Shown: positions 1-8,579, counted from the stretch's first letter. The stretch: DNA of 64,000 nucleotides from Cycloclasticus sp. symbiont of Poecilosclerida sp. N (GCA_002101205.1 LWTM01000070.1:1-64000); one strand, 5' to 3'. Translations and numbers: made by a program. The notes: a model not told the origin generated them from the sequence alone.

Positions 1-361
1 TGCCTTGCGCTGAAATGGCAGCAGATGAGACTGGGTTTCCGACTGGTGCACGGGCACACCCAAATCAATCCGGTTGGGGTGAAAAACTTCCAATATTTTA
101 AAGGTTTTCGCTACTTTAAAGGCACTGTAATGCGGTAGCATTACAGTGCCACTGCCCACGCGCATTCGCTGTGTTGCGTTATCATCTCTGGGCATGGTCT
201 AGCATAGCCTAGCGTATCGTGATGCTCGGCTAACTAGTCGTGATGATAACCGACATCGTCACAATATTTAGCTAATTTAATACTTGTAAAAAGCCCCGAA
301 GACTCCGGTTGATCATCATGAACAGGCGATTGTTCTAATACGCTTAACCGTAAATTATTAG
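1..361 (-). pseudogene. Luciferase-like (LLM class) flavin-dependent oxidoreductase, broken and running off the left edge
   Basis: Translating the minus strand in pieces gives a recognisable N-terminal third of a bacterial luciferase-like monooxygenase: an opening LRLSVLEQSPV, then a GYHHD-stop-LAEHHDT segment matching the family's GYxRxWxAEHH strand, then after a frameshift near 190-200 RMRVGSGTVMLPHYSAFKVA and RIDLGV. An in-frame TAG replaces the residue after GYHHD (about 225), and the reading frame changes before RMRVGSG. No ATG is seen at the expected start; a TTG at 361 is in frame. It lies just downstream of the reductase gene on the same strand. The family assignment rests on motif recall. 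The damage is seen directly. Confidence 0.7.
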
Positions 362-395
362 ACAACGTGTCTATTCATAATTATATTCACTTCTT

Positions 396-1418
396 TTAAA
401 AGAAACGGTCAAAATGGAGCTGATTAAAAGGCACTTTGTGCTTTATCATTAGCATTTTTTGTATTGCATGGGTCATCGGTGGCGGCCCACAAAAGTAAAA
501 CTCATACGCTGACAAGTTTTCACTTAGTTCTTTCTCTACGAGTTCGTGAATAAACCCCACTGCACCATCCCAGCCCTCTTTATCCGCCAAATCAGGGTCA
601 GAGACAGCGTTATAGCTTATAAGCCGATGTTTTACATCACCAAACTCAGCCAGAATAGCGGGCGTACAAATATCTTTTGGTCCGCGGCCACCATAAAAAA
701 GGTGCAGTTTATGCTCATTAATCCGTGGATCTGTGGCAACTGCCCTGGCTATAGAAATCATCGGAGATAAACCCGAACCACCGCCAATACAAACGATCTC
801 TCTGGGGATTTCTGCTTTTAAAAATGCCAAGCCATAAGGCCCGTCAAGCTCTATAGTGTCACCTACTTTTAAGCATTCAAAAATAAAATTAGAACCTCGT
901 CCATCAGGCATTTTCTTAATAATGAAACACCACGTACCATCCTCATTCGGCAAGTTAGACATTGAATAAGCCCGATCACCTTTTACCCTCGGCAGGGACA
1001 GCAATGCAAACTGCCCAGGAATAAAGCACGCTGGCAGGCTTGACTTGAAAACAAACTCTGCCATGTCATCGGTTAACTTTATTGACTCAACAAAACTAAC
1101 TGTAACCCTTCTTGGCGTGCTTTGCGGCACCGAATGCTGATCAAAATTGACTTTAATTGTGCAGTCAGACGTTGCTCGGCATTGGCAGGCCAATTTACGG
1201 CCTTTTCGAATATCTCGAGGCGACAATCCTGGCGCATCTGGCCATAAATCTTCGACCTCACCGTCCAGTAATTCGAACTTACAACACCCACAACCACCTG
1301 AGTTACATTCATAAGGAAAACCTAAGCCTGCCCTTAAAGCAGACCTAAGTAAGGTATCTTCCTCATTTTGTTGATATTCGAAGCCTTTCGCATCAATTTT
1401 AATTTTAAAACTTGGCAT
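396..1418 (-). CDS. Ferredoxin reductase of a toluene/alkene monooxygenase-type electron transfer chain
   Basis: A 340-residue NADH-dependent iron-sulfur flavoprotein, the component that passes electrons from NADH to a Rieske ferredoxin or directly to an oxygenase. Residues about 1-90 are a plant-type 2Fe-2S domain with cysteines spaced C-x4-C-x2-C-x31-C (38, 43, 46, 78). The middle is an FAD domain with RAYSMS, and the C-terminal third an NAD domain with CIGGGSGLSPM and the terminal CGPPPM motif. Length and domain order fit TmoF/phenol hydroxylase P5-type reductases. ATG at 1418 is preferred over the in-frame GTG at 1421 because AAGGG sits about 7 bases before it. Its ferredoxin partner upstream and the gene downstream are both broken and no oxygenase subunit is in the window, so it may be an orphan or serve another locus. 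Confidence 0.85.
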   Translation of the reverse strand: MPSFKIKIDAKGFEYQQNEEDTLLRSALRAGLGFPYECNSGGCGCCKFELLDGEVEDLWPDAPGLSPRDIRKGRKLACQCRATSDCTIKVNFDQHSVPQSTPRRVTVSFVESIKLTDDMAEFVFKSSLPACFIPGQFALLSLPRVKGDRAYSMSNLPNEDGTWCFIIKKMPDGRGSNFIFECLKVGDTIELDGPYGLAFLKAEIPREIVCIGGGSGLSPMISIARAVATDPRINEHKLHLFYGGRGPKDICTPAILAEFGDVKHRLISYNAVSDPDLADKEGWDGAVGFIHELVEKELSENLSAYEFYFCGPPPMTHAIQKMLMIKHKVPFNQLHFDRFF

Positions 1419-1454
1419 CACTTAACCCTTTACCTTAATGTGACCTGAACGGTG

Positions 1455-1734
1455 TTATATCCGCACATCAACCAGTACTTCATCATATTCAGCTTTAAGT
1501 GGGTACTCCGCAATTTGGCCATCTTTTGAGTTAATACCTTTCCCCGATTTAGAATCAAACTGCCAAAGATGTGTGCTACACGTTAAAACTCTGTTTTCAT
1601 GAACGCCATCGGCTAAATCAATTTCTTGGTGAGGGCAAACTCCCTGAAATGCTTTGAAATTAGAATCCTCTTGAGCAGCTAAAATAATCCGCTAAAAAGC
1701 CATAGTCCAGAGTTTCAACTCCCATTTGTTTCAT
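1455..1734 (-). pseudogene. Rieske [2Fe-2S] ferredoxin (TmoC-like), frameshifted and lacking its N-terminus
   Basis: The minus strand from about 1692 down to the TAA at 1455-1457 encodes a Rieske domain: CPHQEIDL and, 20 residues on, CSTHLWQFD, the two C-x-H and C-x2-H ligand pairs of the cluster, then the usual ending with AEYPLKAEYDEVLVDVRI. The upstream part (MKQMGVETLDYG, from 1734) is in another frame and joins at about 1690-1700, so one frameshift separates them. The first 30 or so residues expected for TmoC are missing: an IS-end sequence at 1751-1792 begins 17 bases before the first remaining ATG. It lies 37 bases upstream of the reductase gene, the expected order of a monooxygenase operon. 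Confidence 0.8.
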
Positions 1735-1750
1735 TTTTGCAGTGGATGTT

Positions 1751-1792
1751 AGTCCCATTTTGCCGGGTGGGCAACTATCCTGACAGCAGGGG
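1751..1792 (-). repeat. Solo IS end, copy of the end at 3758-3799
   Basis: Read on the minus strand, these 42 bases match the plus strand at 3758-3799 with only a few differences; the shared core is GCAAAATGGGACT preceded by TAGTTG and CACCC. The second copy lies just outside a decayed integrase-type transposase, so this is probably a left-over terminus of the same kind of element, here ending inside the N-terminal region of the Rieske ferredoxin gene. Confidence 0.65.
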
Positions 1793-1870
1793 CCGGATAA
1801 AGATGATTATAAAAAGAAAAAATTTCTGCATAACTTCAATATCCTAATCTGAATATTGTTAAAATAAACA

Positions 1871-2574
1871 ATGCAAAAATCATTCTCAGCACAGGCCGAA
1901 CTTTTCGTTTCAACCGCTGATTTAGAGCACCCTCTACTTCATAGCCTTAATGATACCGAAGCACTATTGGAGTGGGCTGAAATAGAGACATTACTTTTAG
2001 AAGCGGCGCAATCGGGTTCAGGTAATAGTAAAGATGGAAAACCAAAGAAAGGCCCAGAGGCTGGTTGGTATGTTAAAAATGACAGTCGTGGTAACAAGAG
2101 GGCCACCTATGGTTTTATTCATCGCCAAAGCGTGATGCCAGGCAATGTTCACGATTCTCAAGAGCGTGACACTTTATTGTTAGGTGATGAAACTGCGCTA
2201 TAGGCGGATGCTCCTTATAGTTCACAACAGACCAGCGATAAGTTAGCAAAACATGGTATCGACGATCAAGTGCAACGTAAGAGGTATCGGGTAAACTTTC
2301 ATCAGAAGAAGAGCAAACCCGTAACAAAGTGATTGCAGACACCCGAGCAGGTGGTGAGCGTCCTTTTGCCACGTATTAAGAGACTCTACGGGCTTGGCAG
2401 AACACGGTTTATGGGCAGGCTAAAAATACGACAGTTTATGGCCCAGTTGCCATGGCAGCAAACATTCGCAAAGGGGCTAAGCTTTTAATACTCTCCGGTT
2501 ACCAGAGCCAAGTTATGCGGGGTAAATATGTCGAAATCAGTGTTAAGCACTGGAAACAGAAAAAAAATCGATAA
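1871..2574 (+). pseudogene. IS5-family transposase relic
   Basis: The reading starts MQKSFSAQAELF and continues for 110 codons to a TAG at 2201-2203, then resumes as ADAPYSSQQTSDKLAKHG, shifts frame at about 2280-2320, and resumes with RNKVIADTRAGGERPFATY and finally GPVAMAANIRKGAK. These are the recognisable blocks of an IS5-group DDE transposase. Compared with intact relatives as I recall them, two internal pieces are missing: a large one after EIETLL, where the sequence jumps directly to EAAQSGSGN, and a short one before IHRQSVMPGNVHDS. Two stops and one or more frameshifts make it non-functional. A second, differently deleted relic of the same family is at 13484-14042 and a third at 60680-61150. 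Confidence 0.8.
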
Positions 2575-2587
2575 TTAACAACACCAT

Positions 2588-2791
2588 ATGCCCCATATTC
2601 ATGTGCATTATCAGAATGATAGCGCAATTATTGAAGGTTCTAGTGGTGCAATATTATGAGGGAAAGCTACCCGAGCCTAAACAGAAACGTGTAGATGCCT
2701 AGATAGAAATACACAAAGACGAACGAATGGCTGACTAGGATTTTGCCATTTTAATGGTGAACCTGTATTTAAAAGCGGCCCTTTAAAGTAG
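2588..2791 (+). pseudogene. DUF4160 protein relic
   Basis: Starting at ATG 2588 the frame gives MPHIHVHYQNDSAIIEGSSGAIL, the N-terminus typical of the small DUF4160 family, then a TGA, then GKLPEPKQKRVDA, a TAG, IEIHKDERMAD and another stop. The characteristic ending NGEPVFKSGPLK is in a different frame and terminates at 2789-2791. Several stops and a frameshift show it is dead. It is followed 7 bases later by a DUF2442 relic; the two families commonly occur as a gene pair, often listed as toxin-antitoxin-like, although their function is not established. Confidence 0.6.
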
Positions 2792-2798
2792 GTAAAAA

Positions 2799-2915
2799 AT
2801 GAACCCTCGTGTGATTAGTGTTGAAGCAGAACAAGGTCATAAGCTAAAAATTGTTCATTGAAAATGAAAATGTCGTACTTATGAGTTGAATTCGCCAGGT
2901 ATTGTGCTATAAAAG
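2799..2915 (+). pseudogene. DUF2442 protein relic
   Basis: ATG 2799 opens MNPRVISVEAEQGHKLKIVH, matching the start of DUF2442 proteins, which continue with a beta-strand pattern of the type FxNGExRxFD. Here a TGA follows immediately; the next residues (KWKCRTYELNSPGIVL) are a degraded continuation in a nearby frame. It lies directly after the DUF4160 relic, the partner usually found next to this family. The assignment rests on about 35 residues. Confidence 0.5.
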
Positions 2916-2951
2916 ACATGAAAATTAGATTATTTATTGGAGAAAATTAAA

Positions 2952-3494
2952 ATGGTTAAACTCAACAGGGTTACTTTTCTAATACTATTTGCATCTCTAG
3001 TTAGCTGCGCACATAATGAAATTAGCGGAATGAAGTTCCCTGATGGTCAAGTGCAGCAGATAGCGCGTCACGGTGAGGTTAAGTGGTTACCATGTCCGCC
3101 TCATTTGCCTACTGGTTGTGAAATCAGTATTCTTGACGGTCATCCTGAAAAAGCCGATCTTTTTACAGTTCGCTTCAAAGTGGATGATACTTTTTTTATG
3201 CGGGCACATACACACCCCAAAGATGAGCGAGTCACAATCATTTCAGGTAATGTTTCAGTTGCATTTGGAAGGGATGCAAAACATGAAGATGCAAAGCACT
3301 TCAAAGCTGGAGATTATTACATTAATGCAAGGAATTCGATACATACGGTTTGGATAGATTCGCCCTCAATTATTCAAATAACAGGGATAGGACCTTGGGA
3401 AGCAAATTTTGTTAATAACGACCCTTCCATAAGCCATGATTTTAATCCTGTTTCCCGTTCTTATGGTAAAAATATTCCTTTATCTTTACCATAA
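2952..3494 (+). CDS. Cupin-fold lipoprotein of unknown function
   Basis: A 180-residue protein with an N-terminal lipoprotein signal: a basic start, a hydrophobic stretch (TFLILFASL) and a lipobox LVSC with the modified cysteine at about residue 19. The rest has a cupin pattern: HTHPKDERVTIISG, a His-containing metal-binding strand (G-x5-H-x-H like) around residues 85-100, then GDYYINARNSIHTVW, the second conserved cupin motif with its His, around 120-135. It probably binds a metal and sits at a membrane facing the periplasm; substrate unknown. ATG 2952 is chosen because GGAG at 2939-2942 lies at the right distance; a TTG at 2937 is in frame but overlaps this site. It is the only intact gene among relics and may itself have arrived with them. 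Confidence 0.75.
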   Translation: MVKLNRVTFLILFASLVSCAHNEISGMKFPDGQVQQIARHGEVKWLPCPPHLPTGCEISILDGHPEKADLFTVRFKVDDTFFMRAHTHPKDERVTIISGNVSVAFGRDAKHEDAKHFKAGDYYINARNSIHTVWIDSPSIIQITGIGPWEANFVNNDPSISHDFNPVSRSYGKNIPLSLP

Positions 3495-3757
3495 AACCTA
3501 AAAACACCTTGTTTCCCTTGCTTTATTACTCTACTTCTAAGCTTTTCCACTTAGGAATTTTTCAGCCTAATATGTACGGGCATATCGGGACAACTTGAGT
3601 AACCGTATCGGCAAACTCTAAATTGTATATAAGCCCAACTCGCTTAATAGTAGAGGTGAACGTTTGCACGTCGTTAAGTTCTGAACTGAATAGCAAAGCT
3701 ATAGAAACTAAGGGTGGGGATTTTTAAATAAAACGAAGTATTAGATATGCTCAATAT
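3495..3757. other. Non-coding stretch after the cupin gene
   Basis: I see no coding frame, RNA structure or repeat that I can support here. It separates the cupin gene from the IS end beginning at 3758. Confidence 0.4.
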
Positions 3758-3799
3758 CCCCCTCTGTCAGGGTAGTTGTTCACCCAGCAAAATGGGACT
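3758..3799 (+). repeat. IS terminal sequence (second copy)
   Basis: This matches the minus strand at 1751-1792 over about 42 bases, including TAGTTG, CACCC and GCAAAATGGGACT. It precedes the decayed integrase-type transposase that begins near 3895 and reads toward it, so it is best explained as that element's left end. No matching right end was found downstream of 4408. Confidence 0.6.
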
Positions 3800-3894
3800 T
3801 CAATAATTAATGAGGGGGCGTAGAGAGTAATAAATGAGCTATTCAAAGGGGTAACAATAAGCAAATCATCTGCGGTTGTATTCTCCCCATCGCG

Positions 3895-4408
3895 TTTTAT
3901 TTCGGCCAAGTTAAGCCAAAGCGAATACGCGAATTTAAGCATCACGCAAAGCGCTGGCGTTATGATGTGAAAGCCAAACAACTTGGTGAGTTGATGCAGG
4001 TTGATTACATGAGCGTTAGCTTCACAGAAGGCTTTAACTTCAAAGAATTTAAAGTGACAGGCCCCATCACAGGAACAACGATTATGCGTAGTTACTCTAG
4101 AACAAGCAGTCGCAATGCAGGGCGCTTTCTTGACTGCCCGATAGATCATGCCCTTTGAATTACTCTCTATCGAGGTAGATGGTGGTGGTGAGTTTAGAGA
4201 AGAATTTGAGGATGCTTGTAAAACAAGAGAAATCCCACTCTTTGTTTTACCGCCAAGAAAACCGAAGTGGAATGGCTGTTTGGAGAGAGCTAACGAGACG
4301 ATGTGTTATGAGTTTTATTTTTTTATCAAGGAGCTTTAATCACAGAGGCTGTTAATCGAAGACTTGAAGTCTATCAGCAATATTACAATAACTATATGGC
4401 TCAAGGTG
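3895..4408 (+). pseudogene. Integrase-type (rve/DDE, IS481-like) transposase relic
   Basis: Three fragments in different frames reconstruct the catalytic half of an integrase-core transposase: HHAKRWRYDVKAKQLGELMQ then VDYMSVSFTEG (3940-4035, with the first catalytic Asp), VTGPITGTTIMRSYSRTSSRNAGRFLD (to about 4140), then LLSIEVDGGGEFREEFEDAC and PLFVLPPRKPKWNGCLERAN (4157-4290, second Asp and the terminal Glu), and a tail ITEAVNRRLEVYQQYYNNY (4339-4398). The usual RPHQAL ending is missing. Frameshifts near 4140 and 4335 make it inactive. Family assignment by motif only. Confidence 0.7.
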
Positions 4409-4554
4409 GCATATAATTGGGAATGTTTATAGGGTATTACCAACACCCATGTAAGACACCTGACTTGTCTCACCGGCACTAAATCCGAACATAACCTTGA
4501 ATATTAAGTGTTGATGTTTTAATCTAACGGGCATCATTTTTGGGGGTAGTATTG

Positions 4555-4716
4555 ATGGTTAAGGAAGCCAATAAAGCGGTTGTGTCGGATGATGATGTGC
4601 CAAAACAAGATGTATTAGACAACTCAAAGAAGACAAAAGAAATCAATGGTCGACCAGGGCTTGAACCAACCCGTTATGGAGATTGGGAAAAAAATGGTCG
4701 TTGTATTGATTTTTAA
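4555..4716 (+). CDS. Small DUF1674 protein, SDHAF4-like succinate dehydrogenase assembly factor
   Basis: A 53-codon gene from ATG 4555 to TAA 4714-4716, preceded by GGGGG at 4542-4546. The first 30 residues are charged and probably flexible; the end, NGRPGLEPTRYGDWEKNGRC then IDF, is the DUF1674 signature (G-x-EPTRYGDWE-x-GR-C-x-DF at the extreme C-terminus). In eukaryotes this family (SDHAF4) binds the flavinylated SDHA subunit before it joins SDHB; bacterial homologues are taken to act similarly. The position, 244 bases upstream of sdhC on the same strand, supports that. It may be co-transcribed with sdhCDAB. Its short length makes it easy to miss in automated annotation. Confidence 0.8.
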   Translation: MVKEANKAVVSDDDVPKQDVLDNSKKTKEINGRPGLEPTRYGDWEKNGRCIDF

Positions 4717-4960
4717 AGGGTTCTGCATAATGTAGCGAGCGCAGACAAGGCAACAAAAGTAAGCACTTTAGGCGGGCAAAAATTAGCGAAAAAGCGGAGT
4801 TATTCTCATGAGACCTACTTTTGTAATGTAAATGAGCATTTTGAGCTGATTTTTACCAATAGTAGGTGCTTTAAGCAATGCTGTATTGTCAAGCGCAGTA
4901 GTTATGCTGGGGGTCTCTTTATAAACAGTTTGATTTTTTGGATAGATAACGAGGTTTTAT
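4717..4960. other. Spacer between the DUF1674 gene and sdhC
   Basis: 244 bases with no supported gene. It must hold either a promoter for sdhC or read-through from the small gene. I could not pick a convincing promoter. The sdhC ribosome binding site is the AGG at 4951-4953. Confidence 0.3.
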
Positions 4961-5356
4961 ATGAGTAGCAATAACAGACCATTGTCACCTCACTTAGACG
5001 TGTATCGGTTGCCTTTATCAGCACTGATTTCCATAGTCCATCGAGGCACGGGTGCTTTTCTTACGACTGGAACAATCGTATTAGTATGGTGGCTAGTGGC
5101 ACTAGCAGGCGGGGAAGCGTCATTTATGGGCGCTCAAGATTTTATGAGCGGTTTTATTGGACGACTTGTTTTGTTTGGCTGGTCTTTTGCCTTGTTTTTT
5201 CACCTGGCAAACGGTATTAGGCACTTGGTTTGGGATGCAGGTTATGGTTTTGAAAAAGATGAAGTCGAAAAGAGTTCCTTTATTGTTATTGGCACATCTG
5301 CTTTTTTAACCATCATGATTTGGGTCGTTGCGTTCTCATCTGGGGCAGGGGTATAA
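4961..5356 (+). CDS. sdhC: Succinate dehydrogenase cytochrome b556 subunit
   Basis: A 131-residue membrane anchor of respiratory complex II. Three hydrophobic helices lie at about 20-50, 63-90 and 106-130. The N-terminal RPLSPHLDVY and SIVHRGTG motifs and HLANGIRHLVWD at 81-92 are the family signature; H81 corresponds to the heme b axial ligand of SdhC and S24 in SIVHRGTG lies in the quinone-site region. First gene of sdhCDAB; its stop is one base before the sdhD start, so the two are probably translated together. Confidence 0.97.
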   Translation: MSSNNRPLSPHLDVYRLPLSALISIVHRGTGAFLTTGTIVLVWWLVALAGGEASFMGAQDFMSGFIGRLVLFGWSFALFFHLANGIRHLVWDAGYGFEKDEVEKSSFIVIGTSAFLTIMIWVVAFSSGAGV

Positions 5357-5357
5357 A

Positions 5358-5738
5358 ATGAGTTTAAGAACACCTTTGGGTCAAGCAAAATGCTTAGGTT
5401 CAGCAAAAAAAGGATTTCACCACTGGTGGGCTCAGCGCGTTACTGCTGTTGCGCTTATTCCATTAACCATTTGGTTTGCATATAAAGTAGCTGTATTGAG
5501 CATGTCTGATTATCAAACAGTTTCCGAGAGCATAGGGTCACCTTGGTCAGCCGCATTGATAGTTTCATTGATAGTGGCGGCTTTTTACCATGCTGCTTTA
5601 GGTATGCAAGTTATCTATGAAGATTATGTGAGTAATAAAGCGGTTCGTATTGCTGCGATTATGGCTACAAACCTTTTGCTATTTTTATTGGCTACGGCGG
5701 CGACAATTGCTGTATTGCGTATCGCCCTTGGAGGCTAG
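5358..5738 (+). CDS. sdhD: Succinate dehydrogenase hydrophobic membrane anchor
   Basis: A 126-residue second anchor of complex II with three transmembrane helices (about 26-48, 62-86, 101-124). HHWWAQRVTAVAL near residue 21 and YHAALGMQVIYEDY at 77-90 are the family blocks; H78 and Y90 have the same 12-residue spacing as the heme ligand and quinone-site tyrosine of the E. coli subunit. An upstream in-frame start at 5328 would lie inside sdhC; ATG 5358, one base after the sdhC stop, gives the usual N-terminus. sdhA begins 6 bases after its stop. Confidence 0.96.
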   Translation: MSLRTPLGQAKCLGSAKKGFHHWWAQRVTAVALIPLTIWFAYKVAVLSMSDYQTVSESIGSPWSAALIVSLIVAAFYHAALGMQVIYEDYVSNKAVRIAAIMATNLLLFLLATAATIAVLRIALGG

Positions 5739-5744
5739 AGTTTA

Positions 5745-7538
5745 ATGAGCATTGAAGATTATGAAATAACTGAGCACAAATATGACGTTGTTATCGTTGG
5801 TGCCGGTGGAGCAGGTTTGCGGGCAACATTCGGCATGGCTCAAAAAGGACTGAAGACAGCTTGTATTACAAAAGTATTCCCAACGCGTAGCCACACAGTT
5901 GCAGCTCAAGGAGGCATCAGTGCGGCGTTAGGCAATATGGGTAAAGACGACTGGCGCTGGCATATGTATGACACGGTTAAGGGGTCAGACTGGTTAGGCG
6001 ACCAAGATGCGATTGAATATATGTGTCGTGAAGCGATTCCTGCGATTGTTGAATTGGAACATTATGGGGTGCCCTTTTCTCGCACAGAAGAGGGTAAAAT
6101 TTACCAGCGCCCATTCGGCGGCATGACAACAAACTACGGTGAAGGTACAGCGCAACGTACTTGTGCGGCAGCGGATAGAACAGGCCATGCGATTCTTCAT
6201 ACGCTATACCAACAATCTTTAAAATACGACGCTGAGTTCTTTATTGAATACTTTGCGCTTGATTTAATTATGGATGACGACGGCGTTTGTCGTGGTGTTC
6301 TAGCCCTTAAAATGGATGACGGCACATTGCATTTGTTCCGTTCCCACATGGCTGTTATGGCAACAGGTGGCTATGGTCGTTCATTCTTTTCTTGTACTTC
6401 TGCGCATACGTGCACAGGCGATGGTAATGCAATGGCACTTCGTGCAGGTTTACCTCTACAGGATATGGAGTTTGTTCAATTCCACCCAACGGGTATTTAT
6501 GGCTCAGGTTGTCTGATTACCGAAGGTGTGCGTGGAGAAGGCGGTTACTTAACTAATTCTAAAGGTGAACGTTTTATGGAACGTTATGCGCCTAATGCGA
6601 AAGACTTAGCATCACGCGATGTGGTGAGCCGTTCAATGACGATTGAAATTAATGAAGGCCGCGGTGTAGGGCCGGACGGTGATCATATATTCCTTCACTT
6701 AGAGCATTTAGGACCCGAAGTGATTGAAGAGCGCCTTCCAGGTATAGCTGAGAGTGCGAAAATATTTGCTGGCGTTGATGTGAGCAAAGAGCCAATCCCT
6801 GTGCTCCCTACAGTTCACTACAACATGGGTGGCATCCCAACGAACTATAAAGGCGAAGTGGTGACATTGAAGGGTAAAAACCCAGATAAAGTTGTCGAAG
6901 GGCTTATGGCGATTGGTGAGGCAGCTTGTGTATCTGTTCATGGTGCAAACAGGCTGGGTTCAAACTCATTGCTTGATTTGGTTGTATTTGGTCGCTCTGC
7001 AGCGATTAGAGCGGCTGAAGTGATTGAAGCGGGTTCAGATCACCCTGATTTAGCCGCAACAGCTTGTGATAAAGCATTAACGCGTTTGGATAAATATAGA
7101 AATGCTGATGGCTCTAAAAAAACCTCTGAAATCCGTTTAAATATGCAGAAAACCATGCAGATGCACGCTGCTGTGTTTAGAACAGGCGAATCATTGGAAG
7201 AGGGTGTTAAGGAGCTTAAAAACGTTATTAAATCATTTGAAGACGTGTCTGTTTCCGACCGTTCGCTTATTTGGAACACCGATTTAATTGAAACGCTGGA
7301 ATTAGATAACTTGCTTTCTCAAGCAGCTGTAACCATTGAAGGTGCACTGAATAGAGAAGAAAGTCGTGGTGGTCATGCGCGTGAAGATTTCCCAGACCGC
7401 GATGATGATAAATGGCATAAGCACTCAATCATGTGGTTTGACGAAAAGAATAAAGTGAAAATTAAGTACCGCCCTGTACATATGTACACATTGTCGGATG
7501 ATGTGGATGTTGTTCCGCCTAAAAAACGTGTCTACTAG
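5745..7538 (+). CDS. sdhA: Succinate dehydrogenase flavoprotein subunit
   Basis: A 597-residue catalytic subunit that oxidises succinate to fumarate at the cytoplasmic face of the inner membrane. [14 protein letters not shown] (15-28) is the FAD-binding fold, and [17 protein letters not shown] (48-64) carries H50, the expected covalent 8-alpha-histidyl FAD ligand. [11 protein letters not shown] and the HPTGIYGSG block are active-site segments, and [19 protein letters not shown] is the conserved C-terminal FAD contact. Length is normal. It is third in sdhCDAB, and putative flavinylation or assembly helpers are encoded on both sides of the operon (4555 and 8343). Confidence 0.98.
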   Translation: MSIEDYEITEHKYDVVIVGAGGAGLRATFGMAQKGLKTACITKVFPTRSHTVAAQGGISAALGNMGKDDWRWHMYDTVKGSDWLGDQDAIEYMCREAIPAIVELEHYGVPFSRTEEGKIYQRPFGGMTTNYGEGTAQRTCAAADRTGHAILHTLYQQSLKYDAEFFIEYFALDLIMDDDGVCRGVLALKMDDGTLHLFRSHMAVMATGGYGRSFFSCTSAHTCTGDGNAMALRAGLPLQDMEFVQFHPTGIYGSGCLITEGVRGEGGYLTNSKGERFMERYAPNAKDLASRDVVSRSMTIEINEGRGVGPDGDHIFLHLEHLGPEVIEERLPGIAESAKIFAGVDVSKEPIPVLPTVHYNMGGIPTNYKGEVVTLKGKNPDKVVEGLMAIGEAACVSVHGANRLGSNSLLDLVVFGRSAAIRAAEVIEAGSDHPDLAATACDKALTRLDKYRNADGSKKTSEIRLNMQKTMQMHAAVFRTGESLEEGVKELKNVIKSFEDVSVSDRSLIWNTDLIETLELDNLLSQAAVTIEGALNREESRGGHAREDFPDRDDDKWHKHSIMWFDEKNKVKIKYRPVHMYTLSDDVDVVPPKKRVY

Positions 7539-7557
7539 ATTTAACGAGGATAAATAA

Positions 7558-8343
7558 ATGGCTGAATTTACACTTCCAAAAAACTCCGTGGTCCAAGAAG
7601 GAAAGGTCTACTCTGCGCCTGAAGGGGCAACGAATCCACAAGAAGTCCATGTTTATCGTTGGGATCCAGACAGTGGCGAAAACCCACGGGTTGATGTTTA
7701 TAATATTGACCTAGATTCTTGCGGCCCAATGGTGCTGGATGCAATTATCAAGATTAAAGACGAAGTTGATCCAACACTGACGTTCCGTCGCTCATGTCGT
7801 GAAGGCATTTGTGGCTCATGTTCTATGAACATCAATGGCAGCAACACCTTGGCGTGTACTAAGGATATTGGCGATATTGATGGCCCTATCAAAATTTACC
7901 CATTGCCGCATATGCCAGTGGTTAAAGATTTAGTGCCTGACCTCACGCATTTCTATGCGCAATATGCGTCTATTAAGCCATGGATTCAATCAACAACGCC
8001 TCCGCCGCCTGATAAAGAGCGCTTACAGTCAAAACAAGATCGTGCACAGTTAGATGGCTTGTATGAATGTATTCTTTGTGCCTGCTGTTCAACATCATGC
8101 CCAAGTTACTGGTGGAATGGTGACCGTTATTTAGGCCCAGCTATTTTGTTACAAGCTTACCGTTGGTTAGTAGATTCACGTGATGAGAACGCCGGTGAGC
8201 GTTTAGATGAGTTAGAAGACCCGTTTAAATTGTACCGTTGTCATACGATTATGAACTGCACAGAAACATGTCCAAAAGGTTTGAATCCAGCGAAAGCGAT
8301 TGCGGAAATTAAAAAGCTTCTCATCGAACGTAAAATAGCTTAG
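7558..8343 (+). CDS. sdhB: Succinate dehydrogenase iron-sulfur subunit
   Basis: A 261-residue electron-transfer subunit linking the flavin to the quinone site. An N-terminal 2Fe-2S domain has cysteines 80, 85, 88 and 100 ([10 protein letters not shown] and later C). The C-terminal ferredoxin-like domain has [11 protein letters not shown] at 171-181 and [12 protein letters not shown] at 228-239, giving the 4Fe-4S and 3Fe-4S clusters. The N-terminus is about 20-25 residues longer than E. coli SdhB, as is common outside the enterics. The TAG stop overlaps the GTG start of sdhE (TAGTG), indicating coupling. Confidence 0.98.
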   Translation: MAEFTLPKNSVVQEGKVYSAPEGATNPQEVHVYRWDPDSGENPRVDVYNIDLDSCGPMVLDAIIKIKDEVDPTLTFRRSCREGICGSCSMNINGSNTLACTKDIGDIDGPIKIYPLPHMPVVKDLVPDLTHFYAQYASIKPWIQSTTPPPPDKERLQSKQDRAQLDGLYECILCACCSTSCPSYWWNGDRYLGPAILLQAYRWLVDSRDENAGERLDELEDPFKLYRCHTIMNCTETCPKGLNPAKAIAEIKKLLIERKIA

Positions 8344-8579
8344 TGTCTGAAAAATCAAAGCTCCTTTGGCGCTGCCGACGTGGTGTGAAAGAGCTTGATG
8401 TTTTGTTTACCCAGTTCGTAGAAAACTCTTACGATAGTTTGTCTAAAAGCGAAAAGCTTGCATTTGATAAATTACTGAAAATAGAAGATCCAGATATTTT
8501 GGGTTTTATGCTTCACGGTGAGAAGCCGACGGATGCTGACGTGGCTGATATAGTTGAAAAAATTCATACCAGTATTTGA
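8343..8579 (+). CDS. sdhE: FAD assembly factor SdhE
   Basis: A 78-residue small helical protein of the SdhE/YgfY (SDHAF2) family, which promotes covalent attachment of FAD to SdhA. The RGxxE signature is present as R13-G14-V-K-E17 within RRGVKELD, followed by a conserved F-x2-Y-x-S-L pattern and DILGFMLHG. It starts at a GTG overlapping the sdhB stop, so it is part of the sdh operon. The product is cytoplasmic. Confidence 0.95.
   Translation: MSEKSKLLWRCRRGVKELDVLFTQFVENSYDSLSKSEKLAFDKLLKIEDPDILGFMLHGEKPTDADVADIVEKIHTSI

Noticed and set aside
120-149. Perfect 13-base inverted repeat (GGCACTGTAATGC and its complement around four bases)
   Set aside because: It has the form of a terminator stem but is not followed by a T run and lies inside the recognisable coding part (GTVMLPHYSA) of the broken luciferase-like gene, so it may be coincidental.
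3751-4149. 132-codon open frame on the minus strand
   Set aside because: It is antisense to the integrase-type transposase relic and shows no family features.
4148-4339. 63-codon frame as a separate gene
   Set aside because: It is one frame of the decayed transposase (LLSIEVDGGGEF to WNGCLERAN), not a gene of its own.
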